DNA from: a virus
IMG/VR virus record: IMGVR_UViG_3300020193_000167
Span: 1-20,000 of that record
Direction: 5' to 3' (one strand)
Length of the DNA stretch: 20,000 nt
Made by a program: the position numbers and the translations under genes. The stretch's first letter is position 1. Every line of letters begins with the position of its first letter. The notes under the pieces are model-generated. The model had not been told where the DNA came from and did no database searches. It worked only from the letters and a program-made list of their open reading frames with translations. Positions 12,816 through 19,142 of this stretch are shown here, piece by piece.

Positions 12816-12823
12816 GTATATAT
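12816..12823. promoter_or_regulatory. GTATATAT motif in divergent junction
   Basis: The motif abuts, and its end overlaps, the ATG of the plus-strand gene at 12822. It could be a promoter element only for the portal side (111 bases upstream), or the plus-strand gene may start elsewhere. See the shared-motif finding. Confidence 0.25.
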
Positions 12824-13394
12824 GCGAAAAATTCTGTTTGTTGTTAGTCACCTTGGTTCCGACAGTGCTTCTTTGTGTGACATCTTGGGAGCTAATCCCC
12901 AAGTTCAGTTCTACAACACCAAGGCCATCTATGACCGCATGGAGATAGGTCTTTCGTTAGTTGCCAAACCCCATAAATGCGACAAAAAAGCGGCGATATG
13001 GGCTGATGAGCTACTTTCAAACCATCGTTTGTGCCACAAATGTTTCTACAAGTGGGCGCAGTTCGTCTACGTCATCAAGGACGCCCGGCACAGCTTGAAC
13101 ACTATGCGGCCTAGCGATGCGAAAACGGCAGACATTAACTTTCGATACTACTGTTACCGGCTCAGGAGAATATGTGAGATGGCCAGGAAGACACCCGGAG
13201 CGGTGCTATTGACCAATTTGACCAATCTCAAGCTGGTGGAGGAGTATTTGAAGTTACAGGAACCGTTAGGGGCGGCGATGATTAGTCCTGCGGCAGAACC
13301 CTGTAAATTGGTGACTCCTGAGCATATCCGCAAGGGGCAGGAGTCATTTGAAAGGCACTTCTACTATCTGCGCAACCTGGATTTGGTACGATAG
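12822..13394 (+). CDS. Sulfotransferase-like P-loop protein
   Basis: A 190-residue protein. The N-terminus MRKILFVVSHLGSDSASLCD followed by ILGANPQVQ resembles the strand-loop-helix of sulfotransferases, where GSGTS-type loops bind the 5'-phosphosulfate of PAPS and the next motif is L..hP.v. The stretch FVYVIKDARHSLNTM (about 87-101) resembles the 3'-phosphate-binding motif (v.R.P.d...S), with Lys in place of the usual Arg. It is shorter than typical sulfotransferases (250-300 residues), so activity is uncertain. ATG at 12822 is preferred over a TTG at 12798; neither has a clear ribosome site. The GT9-like gene starts 7 bases after its stop, so the two probably act together on a glycan. Confidence 0.55.
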   Translation: MRKILFVVSHLGSDSASLCDILGANPQVQFYNTKAIYDRMEIGLSLVAKPHKCDKKAAIWADELLSNHRLCHKCFYKWAQFVYVIKDARHSLNTMRPSDAKTADINFRYYCYRLRRICEMARKTPGAVLLTNLTNLKLVEEYLKLQEPLGAAMISPAAEPCKLVTPEHIRKGQESFERHFYYLRNLDLVR

Positions 13395-13401
13395 ATAGGG
13401 T

Positions 13402-14202
13402 ATGGCACTCTGGCATCCTAAAACACACTGTCATTTGGGCGACCTTGTGACCATTGTTCAGTACCTACACCAGCTTCCTGGTGAGCATGTTATTTATGGC
13501 AATAGGATGTGTCGATGTGGCTGCGGGCGACGGCAGGAGGAAACTTTACCGCAAATCATTTCTTTGCTCGACACGTCGGTCGTCTTCGGCGGGGTGAATA
13601 TTCCCCCGGAGGCTCAGGGGATTGACCCGGTGTGGTCGAACGACGGTGGCACCAGGGAGAACATCACTTACGTCAAAGCGAAATACTTACCCGTGCGTCA
13701 CGAACAGCTTGTGGGCGTGCAGTTTACACCTGTGATGATTGACAGCGAAAGGCTCATGTCTTCTGACAATGCCCGGCGACTGTTTGAAGTCTTGAAGAGT
13801 CAGGGGGTACAGCGGCATCAATTAGCCAACATGAGTGATGCCACCATTTTTCAGGCCCCTAGTCCTTATTGGGGTATCAATTCCTGGGGTGGCAACGTCC
13901 TGGAGAAGTTTGAGGTTCTTTCCAAGGCCCGGCTGCACATTTCCGCAGACAGCGGCACGGCCCACTTAGCGGCCATGAGTGATACGCCGGTCGTGATGAT
14001 TAGTCCGGCCCACCTGTGGAACCGCTACCGAACGCAGAGCAACGTTATTTGTTGCACCCGCATTGACGACGCTGTTGTGGCCATCCGTTCCATCCTTAAT
14101 GACCTGTGGGTCAGGAAGATTATACCGCCAGTCAAATCTGCCTTGAGGCCAGGGGGAGTGAGGTACAGTGCCGGTCCCGATGACAGAAATACAGGTCACT
14201 AA
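13402..14202 (+). CDS. GT9-like (heptosyltransferase-type) glycosyltransferase
   Basis: A 266-residue protein. HLGDLVTIVQYLHQLPGEHV (about 12-31) resembles the N-terminal GD-loop of ADP-heptose:LPS heptosyltransferases. The signature is near the C-terminus: LHISADSGTAHLAAMSDTPV followed by VMISPAHLWNRY, matching the DSG..H.A...g.P....fgp pattern that binds the nucleotide-sugar in family 9. It is shorter than bacterial enzymes (about 320-350), chiefly in the N-terminal domain. A CRCGCGRRQEE segment (37-47) is unusual. AGGG stands close to the ATG. The 3' 71 bases overlap the convergent 2H phosphoesterase gene. Possible substrates are virion or host-envelope glycans. Confidence 0.7.
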   Translation: MALWHPKTHCHLGDLVTIVQYLHQLPGEHVIYGNRMCRCGCGRRQEETLPQIISLLDTSVVFGGVNIPPEAQGIDPVWSNDGGTRENITYVKAKYLPVRHEQLVGVQFTPVMIDSERLMSSDNARRLFEVLKSQGVQRHQLANMSDATIFQAPSPYWGINSWGGNVLEKFEVLSKARLHISADSGTAHLAAMSDTPVVMISPAHLWNRYRTQSNVICCTRIDDAVVAIRSILNDLWVRKIIPPVKSALRPGGVRYSAGPDDRNTGH

Positions 14203-14668
14203 CGTTGTGAACAACCCCGTTGAAATCCAGACAACCCCTTAAATGGTCGCAGGAGTCCTTTTCGACGTAGGCGATGGTGATGTGTGGCTGGTATTTGTTA
14301 TAGAGAACGGTGCTGGCGAGGTTATAACTTAGTTTTTCATTCAAATGATGCAGTGCATCACTAATGACTTCTATTTTCACTACGTCGAATTTGCTACTGG
14401 TGGTGAAAATAGACACTGCCCCAAGTTTAACCCGAAAGGCAGGTTCATTCCTAAGTAGTTCACGTACTAGCTCGGATTGTTCGGTGTGGAGGCCGTAGAG
14501 GACGGTGATGTGTATTTCGTCCTCCCGCCCGTACACCGGGTCATGCGGGTCGAAGAAGATTTTGCTGTCTTCTATGTGTTGCTCGCCCCACTCGAAGATT
14601 GTGTCTGCGGCGGGAGGAGCTAAGCGTACTTGCACCGACGAATACTGATACTGCGTAACACTATTCAT
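14132..14668 (-). CDS. 2H phosphoesterase (2'-5' RNA ligase/Acb1-like)
   Basis: A 178-residue protein with the two H-x-T motifs of the 2H superfamily: EIHITVLYGL (His53, Thr55) and QPHITIAYV (His129, Thr131), each in a strand facing the active cleft. They are separated by a strand-helix region (VSIFTTSSKFDVVKIEVISD, then LHHLNEKL). The family acts on 2',3'-cyclic or 2',5' phosphodiesters. Phage members include T4 gp57B (Acb1), which destroys cyclic-nucleotide signals of CBASS defence; others process RNA ends. An N-terminal YSSVQVRLAPPAADTIFEWG is typical of a phage-borne subfamily annotated as 2'-5' RNA ligase family. It starts 2 bases after the stop of the 118-residue gene, so coupled translation is likely. 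Confidence 0.82.
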   Translation of the reverse strand: MNSVTQYQYSSVQVRLAPPAADTIFEWGEQHIEDSKIFFDPHDPVYGREDEIHITVLYGLHTEQSELVRELLRNEPAFRVKLGAVSIFTTSSKFDVVKIEVISDALHHLNEKLSYNLASTVLYNKYQPHITIAYVEKDSCDHLRGCLDFNGVVHNVSDLYFCHRDRHCTSLPLASRQI

Positions 14669-14670
14669 GT

Positions 14671-15027
14671 TTAGTCAAAAAGTGTTTCCATGCCACCGTC
14701 GTCGGCTGCACCGCCATCGTCTCTGACTATCTTGCTCTTTTTGGCTTGGATTTCCTCCAGCCTTTTTTTCTCCTCATCAATCATCCTGTTGATGATGTCA
14801 ACTGTCCTCTTAGGAGTGTTTGGATTCTGCACTCCGTTAGCGAGCATCTCAGACCATGTTTGGTGCTGGGTCTTCTGCGGAACCCGGCTGGAACGCTTCT
14901 TCTCCGTTTGTTCTAGTTTAGCAATCGCCTGCCGGATGTGAAAACGGACTTCTTGCAGAGTGAAATCCCCCGGCAAGTTGCTTAGAGCTTTAGTTAAAAA
15001 TTCCTTAGTTGGTTCTAAGTCCTTCAT
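14671..15027 (-). CDS. Small helical phage protein
   Basis: A 118-residue, highly charged, mostly helical protein (FTLQEVRFHIRQAIAKLEQT followed by EKKRSSR; then TPKRTVDIINRMIDEEKKRL), with an acidic C-terminal tail ending METLFD. Small proteins with a similar 'LP.DF...EVR.HI..A..K.E..EKKR' pattern occur near terminases in other phages, but I know no function. GAGG stands 5 bases before the ATG. A candidate -10 (TATGAT at 15042-15037) lies in the 50-base gap upstream. It is followed directly by the 2H gene. Confidence 0.7.
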   Translation of the reverse strand: MKDLEPTKEFLTKALSNLPGDFTLQEVRFHIRQAIAKLEQTEKKRSSRVPQKTQHQTWSEMLANGVQNPNTPKRTVDIINRMIDEEKKRLEEIQAKKSKIVRDDGGAADDGGMETLFD

Positions 15028-15078
15028 TCTTCCTCTATCATAGTGTTATCCGATTCTATAATGAAATATGAACGCTCA

Positions 15079-15516
15079 TTATGAAAAGTATTCACCTTTG
15101 GCATTCCAGGGTTGTTCGTTACCTCCACGGTTTGCTCTCATTTGCCCAATGTATTTGCTCACATCCTTGGCTGCTTGTATCCCACCTTCGGGTGTATCTT
15201 GGTAAGTTTTTTCGCCACCCATTGGGAATATCAACACCATAGCATTCTGGTTGTCGTCAATTTCCGTTCTAATCCCATGCTGTTTCATGTCTTGCGGGGT
15301 ATACCCTCCTTTTTCCAGGTATGCTTTCAACGAAGCATACCACTGTTGCCCATCTACCTGTGGTGCAGCACCGGGTCTTGCCTGCGGTGCAACAGGATTA
15401 GGCGGTGTTGTAGGGGGATTAGGCTGGTTAGTGCCCTGTACGTTCTGTGGATTACCCAGTGCTTCATTAGCCCGCCATAGCATAACTTCGTTGTGGAATT
15501 GTAAGAATGTTTTCAT
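15079..15516 (-). CDS. Small protein coupled to terminase, MKTF-type
   Basis: A 145-residue protein starting MKTFLQFHNEVMLWRANEAL. A Pro/Asn/Gln-rich linker follows (about 25-60), then a compact C-terminal domain (QQWYASLKAYLEKGGYTPQD, TEIDDNQNAMVLIFPMGGEK, AAKDVSKYIGQMRANRGG). An in-frame GTG at 15537 would add seven residues and overlap the terminase stop; I prefer the ATG because the MK(T/S)F opening also occurs in the gene at 6884. Function unknown; probably a minor structural protein. Confidence 0.65.
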   Translation of the reverse strand: MKTFLQFHNEVMLWRANEALGNPQNVQGTNQPNPPTTPPNPVAPQARPGAAPQVDGQQWYASLKAYLEKGGYTPQDMKQHGIRTEIDDNQNAMVLIFPMGGEKTYQDTPEGGIQAAKDVSKYIGQMRANRGGNEQPWNAKGEYFS

Positions 15517-15530
15517 GGTTGTATTTACGT

Positions 15531-17414
15531 CTACCACCCAAATTCCCGAATCAACTTATCATATTTACGCCTAAAAGAATAAACGACACCAGCCATAATG
15601 TCTTCATCGTCTGGCAACAGTATCGGGTCTAGTGACCGCTCGCTCAATAAATCCTTTGGCGCTCCTTCAAGAATCTCCCTTCTAATTTCCTCATAGATGG
15701 AGGACTTGAAAGGTTGTTTCAGTTCTTTTGGCACATCGGCACCCATTGGGATGTCTCTTAGTATAGAGTCTCTTACATGCAATGCAAGACAACATGCCAT
15801 AATAGCGTCGTCATGCTCTCCCTTCTGAGCTTCTACTTTACTAGTTTGTGGGTTGTACAACAGCGTGTTAAACTCTTTCACCAGTCTTGTGCTATTGATT
15901 CTTACGGTTCTGTTAATGAGGCGTTGCTGGAGGTTTTCCAGAATGACTTCTCGGTTCTGCATGGTTGTCTTCCAACCTGCTTTCGGTGTCTTGGACTTGG
16001 TACTGTCGTAGTACAGATGCTCATAGAACAGCACATGCTCCAGGGTGCTAAGTACGGCGGAACCGTGGCCCATGTTCTCAACGACAACCATAGCGTTGTT
16101 GTAGTAGATGCCTACTTCGTTAACGATTTGGGCGAAGATGTGGGCGGGCACACAGTTACTATAGAACTCGGCGACTTGTTCCAAAGTTCCCTGGTCGAAT
16201 ACTTCCAGGCAGCTATTGTCGCCGTCTTCGCCGACACCTTCGGCGGCATCGACACCTATGATGTACTCATGTCCATCTTGGGGTTCCTTCCAGAGCCACA
16301 AGGCACCACCTGCTGCCGCTTTATCCGAAGCAGCACCCCTGTAGTCATCATCTGCGTCCGTATACCACTTATTGTCCTCTTCCTCGTCCTGCTTGGATTC
16401 TTTGTTAATCCACTTGTGGAAGCTCTTACGCTTCGGGTTGCTAAGTTTAGTGCTTTCTGTTAGCTCAATAAGCACGTCGCCGGGGATGTAAGTGTCACCG
16501 GAACCCAGGAAGTCTCTTAGAACTTCCTGGCGGAAGCCCTTTTCGCCAAGCTGGGCCTTCTGGTCGGCTACCCATTCCGGTCTGCTATAGTCCGGGTGTG
16601 TTTCGTAGTCCAGGTTGATGATGTGGAACTTGTTACGTCCCTTTTCAGCCATGTGGTACATCTTCTCATACCAGTTGCCGTAGCCGTTAACTGTGGAGAT
16701 AACGATACAGTTACCCCCAGTAGACAGCGTTGGATACATAGCCTTCCAGTGCTTTTCCATTTCTGGAATGAAAGCCGCTTCGTCCAGGATTAAGTAGGTA
16801 ACAGCAAGACCACGGGCACGTTCGGGCGTGCCGAAACGCATGTTGCCGCCCGTATCGGGGAAGTTCTTATGGTGGTCGTTCCATTTGCCTTCGTTCTTGG
16901 GCGGCTGTAACCAGGTCGGCATGTGCTTAACAGCAGTGTTAACGATGCTACCGGCGACGACGGCTTCGGCGTCTGTCTTGGACAGCAGCACAATCTGCTG
17001 GTCGAGCTTGAACATACAACGCCAGAGGCCCCACAGTTCGGCCAAAGTCGTTAGTCCACCCTGTCGGAACTTACTAATGATGTTCCAACGGTAGTTTTCG
17101 AAGGCGTCCATCACATCCGACTGGTACTTATAGATGATGAAAGGTATAAGACCTTTACGGGGGTGGATGATGCGGACGTACTTGGCCGCAAAGTAACGGA
17201 AGGACAAGGCACATTTGGTGAATTCCAAACGCTGACGTTTTTCGTCGTAGTTGTTGAAGTCCTCAACCGTCTCGTCCGGGTCGATTTCTAGCTGATATTT
17301 GTCGAACTCGAAAAAAGGTTCGGGGTACTTTGTTCTATAGTATTGTTCTAGCGTTTTGAATTGGCCCCGCCATTTTGATGGCTCGCCCTTAGCGTCTATA
17401 TATGGATTATCCAT
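15531..17414 (-). CDS. Terminase large subunit, T4 gp17-like
   Basis: A 627-residue packaging motor ATPase and nuclease. The ATPase domain shows an unusual Walker A (SKFRQGGLTT, 114-123, where many phages have GK[ST]), Walker B LILDEAAF (208-215) and coupling motif VISTVNGYGNWYEK (238-251). The C-terminal nuclease has RNase H-fold acidic residues: IIGVDAAEG (Asp389), VVVENMGHG (Glu446) and GEHDDAIMACC (Asp535/536). Length is close to T4 gp17 (610). AGGAG lies about 13 bases before the ATG, and GTATATATAC lies 30 bases before it. A small gene follows with overlapping or near-overlapping start. Confidence 0.95.
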   Translation of the reverse strand: MDNPYIDAKGEPSKWRGQFKTLEQYYRTKYPEPFFEFDKYQLEIDPDETVEDFNNYDEKRQRLEFTKCALSFRYFAAKYVRIIHPRKGLIPFIIYKYQSDVMDAFENYRWNIISKFRQGGLTTLAELWGLWRCMFKLDQQIVLLSKTDAEAVVAGSIVNTAVKHMPTWLQPPKNEGKWNDHHKNFPDTGGNMRFGTPERARGLAVTYLILDEAAFIPEMEKHWKAMYPTLSTGGNCIVISTVNGYGNWYEKMYHMAEKGRNKFHIINLDYETHPDYSRPEWVADQKAQLGEKGFRQEVLRDFLGSGDTYIPGDVLIELTESTKLSNPKRKSFHKWINKESKQDEEEDNKWYTDADDDYRGAASDKAAAGGALWLWKEPQDGHEYIIGVDAAEGVGEDGDNSCLEVFDQGTLEQVAEFYSNCVPAHIFAQIVNEVGIYYNNAMVVVENMGHGSAVLSTLEHVLFYEHLYYDSTKSKTPKAGWKTTMQNREVILENLQQRLINRTVRINSTRLVKEFNTLLYNPQTSKVEAQKGEHDDAIMACCLALHVRDSILRDIPMGADVPKELKQPFKSSIYEEIRREILEGAPKDLLSERSLDPILLPDDEDIMAGVVYSFRRKYDKLIREFGW

Positions 17415-17443
17415 GTGTTAAGGTTACTCCTTTCTAATTGAAG

Positions 17444-17453
17444 GTATATATAC
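17444..17453. promoter_or_regulatory. Palindromic GTATATATAC centred in divergent junction
   Basis: This perfect 10-base palindrome stands exactly 30 bases before the terminase ATG (17414) on one side and 30 bases before the plus-strand ATG (17483) on the other. The placement suits a bidirectional -10-type element. Confidence 0.45.
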
Positions 17454-17482
17454 AAAGTTAATAATTTTTCAATGAGGTAGCT

Positions 17483-17680
17483 ATGACGTTTAAGGTGTGG
17501 GAGTTATCGCAAGAGTGGAGACAGGGTATCAAAGGCGGCAAAGCTTACCCACTGGGAGAGGTCCAGGCAGATACTTTGGAGGAAGCTGCTGATGTGGCAG
17601 AGGCCAACTACCCCCATGTGGAGTTATTTCGCATGACGTTCGGCATGATGGCAGTGGAGTGGGATAAGAACAGCGATTGA
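17483..17680 (+). CDS. Small phage protein, 65 residues
   Basis: A 65-residue protein (MTFKVWELSQEWRQGIKGGK ... VEWDKNSD) with a strand-helix-strand feel: EVQADTLEEAADVAEANYPH resembles a helix following a residue stretch like those in small DUF-type phage proteins. GAGG precedes the ATG by 5 bases. It is divergent from terminase. No function recognised. Confidence 0.65.
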   Translation: MTFKVWELSQEWRQGIKGGKAYPLGEVQADTLEEAADVAEANYPHVELFRMTFGMMAVEWDKNSD

Positions 17681-17746
17681 CAAACCAGTTATTTTCTTGT
17701 AACCTGGCTTCTGGCGTTGAAAATATCAAACCTGGAGGAGTTACAA

Positions 17747-18055
17747 ATGTCGCAGAGTGTCTATGAAATCAGTCGCAATCAGCCGGTGGCAAGGTTCTAC
17801 TATCAGGGGAGCCATAGCCATCCTGTCCGCAGGACCATCCTAGTGATTGAGTCCACGGCTAACTTGCTGACTGGTTATGAGTTGAGAGAGGGTTCGACGG
17901 TGCGGCAGTATCGCAATGCACCCATCAAGAGTTACCGCAAGGACTTGATTGCGACGGAAGACCAGCTTGGTCCCCGCAAGCATCGTGCCCCAGGCCCGCA
18001 GGTAAGTACCTTGCAGCGGGGGTCGTTAAAAGAATTGATATTGGTTGGCGTTTAA
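17747..18055 (+). CDS. Small protein with WYL-like core
   Basis: A 102-residue protein. The run RFYYQGSHSHPVRRTILVIE (about 15-34), LLTGYELREGSTVRQYRNAP (about 39-58) and the following SYRKDLI resembles the small SH3-like WYL fold (fyYkg...R.v.P......L.gy......r.yr...I), known from bacterial ligand-sensing regulators. No helix-turn-helix is attached. I chose ATG at 17747, with GGAGG 7 bases upstream, over an upstream start at 17717. Its TAA overlaps the convergent small membrane-protein gene by 4 bases. The WYL relation is a guess from pattern. Confidence 0.6.
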   Translation: MSQSVYEISRNQPVARFYYQGSHSHPVRRTILVIESTANLLTGYELREGSTVRQYRNAPIKSYRKDLIATEDQLGPRKHRAPGPQVSTLQRGSLKELILVGV

Positions 18056-18213
18056 TGCCAGCCGAGGAAAAACAACGTAGCCAGAGTTTCAAGAGTCAGT
18101 AGTCCGCTCAAGACATAGCACCACTTCAACAGTGTGCTGTCTATTACAGCACTGTCTTGGGAATCTACCTGAACGCCAATGTTCACTTGAACTCTGGCTT
18201 CGTTGTTGTTCAT
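18052..18213 (-). CDS. 53-residue single-span membrane protein
   Basis: This reads MNNNEARVQVNIGVQVDSQD for the first 20 residues, then SAVIDSTLLKW, then a hydrophobic C-terminal segment CYVLSGLLTLETLATLFFLG (32-51) ending GWH. One membrane helix at the C-terminus follows a short polar N-terminus. The ATG overlaps the TGA of the preceding gene as ATGA (18213-18210), strong support for a real, translationally coupled gene despite its size. A role in lysis control or superinfection exclusion would fit such proteins, but the sequence does not show it. Confidence 0.65.
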   Translation of the reverse strand: MNNNEARVQVNIGVQVDSQDSAVIDSTLLKWCYVLSGLLTLETLATLFFLGWH

Positions 18214-18479
18214 ATAGGTTTAATCCTTACTTCTTTAAGTACCGCTTTTTCAAAACCTTGTGTCGTCTTGAAGTGAAAGAGAGCCGCTTCTTCGGCTAGC
18301 TGAGTTGCTTCGGCGACAGTCTTTGCTGCCATCGGCTTGAGGGTAACGTATTCCGGCCCCAGGCCCCTGTTAAAAAGGGCGGTAGCTACAAAGGAAAACA
18401 GCGACGGTTTTGGAATCAACGGAGTGATGTCGATACCATGCAGCTTGCATTCTTCGATGAGTTCTTTTATGGTTAACAT
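18210..18479 (-). CDS. Small protein of unknown function
   Basis: An 89-residue protein starting MLTIKELIEECKLHGIDITP, with a helix at about 60-80 (AKTVAEATQLAEEAALFHFK) and a basic C-terminus. An upstream ATG at 18488 would add MRA. I prefer 18479 because GAGAG stands 3 bases before it. It follows the 185-residue gene closely and couples to the small membrane protein through ATGA. No family recognised. Confidence 0.6.
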   Translation of the reverse strand: MLTIKELIEECKLHGIDITPLIPKPSLFSFVATALFNRGLGPEYVTLKPMAAKTVAEATQLAEEAALFHFKTTQGFEKAVLKEVRIKPI

Positions 18480-18493
18480 AGCTCTCATTATAG

Positions 18494-19051
18494 TTAAAAC
18501 TTACCCCAACGCAACCTGAGCTTCTCTAAGAAGGACAGTTTATCTTTCTTATCCTCTTCCTTTTCCTCTAGTGCCATCTCTTTATGCCTTGCCTGAGCCA
18601 TAGGTCTAGCACTAACTAACAGCCACTCTAGTTTTTCCTCCCACTCCTTGTGAGGGACGAAGCAGGTTATATCTCCAGCTTCTTCTGCGTAGACTAAGTA
18701 GCCCTTGTACGTTAGCGTTAGTTCTTTGGTGTCTACCATGTACTTTATTTCCATGTGGACACCCCTTCTTAGTCCGTCGAACATCCAACCTATCAGGCAA
18801 GGTTCGTCCTCATCGTACTCGGGCATGGCCCCTTCCTCGTCTATGTCGTAGGGGTCGTTCAAAGGTCCAGAGGAATGGTGGGTCGGCATCATAATGCCGA
18901 ACATTTCTTCATTCCTACCGCCTTCGTGGGCGATAATGGGTTCGCCCATTCCCTTTAAGACAATACCAATCTTCCCATCCAGTCCGGTGTAACCCTTTTG
19001 GGTGGCTTCGATTAGACGTTGCTCTTTGACTCTCTTAGCTATTTCATTCAC
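18494..19051 (-). CDS. Unrecognised 185-residue protein
   Basis: The N-terminal half contains GYTGLDGKIGIVLKGMGEPI and an acidic loop (YDIDEEGAMPEYDEDEP). The middle looks beta-rich (LIGWMFDGLRRGVHMEIKYM, ELTLTYKGYLVYAEEAGDIT), and the last 40 residues form a charged helix (EEKEEDKKDKLSFLEKLRLR) ending WGKF. No motif I know. The ATG has no clear ribosome site and lies 5 bases from a GTATATATC sequence, so either the RNA is nearly leaderless or the start is misplaced. First gene of a three-gene minus-strand set. Confidence 0.6.
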   Translation of the reverse strand: MNEIAKRVKEQRLIEATQKGYTGLDGKIGIVLKGMGEPIIAHEGGRNEEMFGIMMPTHHSSGPLNDPYDIDEEGAMPEYDEDEPCLIGWMFDGLRRGVHMEIKYMVDTKELTLTYKGYLVYAEEAGDITCFVPHKEWEEKLEWLLVSARPMAQARHKEMALEEKEEDKKDKLSFLEKLRLRWGKF

Positions 19052-19055
19052 AACA

Positions 19056-19064
19056 GTATATATC
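19056..19064. promoter_or_regulatory. GTATATATC motif in divergent junction
   Basis: Same motif as in the other divergent gaps, here between the 185-residue gene and the metallopeptidase gene. The rest of this 91-base gap shows nothing more than the AGGAGGAACT ribosome site of the peptidase. Confidence 0.35.
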
Positions 19065-19142
19065 GTATGTGCTTCAAAGAATTATCAATAGCGATGGAAC
19101 TCGTAACATGACTCCTTCTGCATAAATAAGCCAGGAGGAACT

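Noticed and set aside
15777-16463. 228-codon plus-strand frame opposite the terminase
   Set aside because: Antisense shadow of a conserved gene; no ribosome site and unlikely residue composition.
17685-17707. Hairpin CCAGTTA...TAACCTGG between two small genes
   Set aside because: Needs a bulge and is not followed by a T-run, so a terminator call is not justified.
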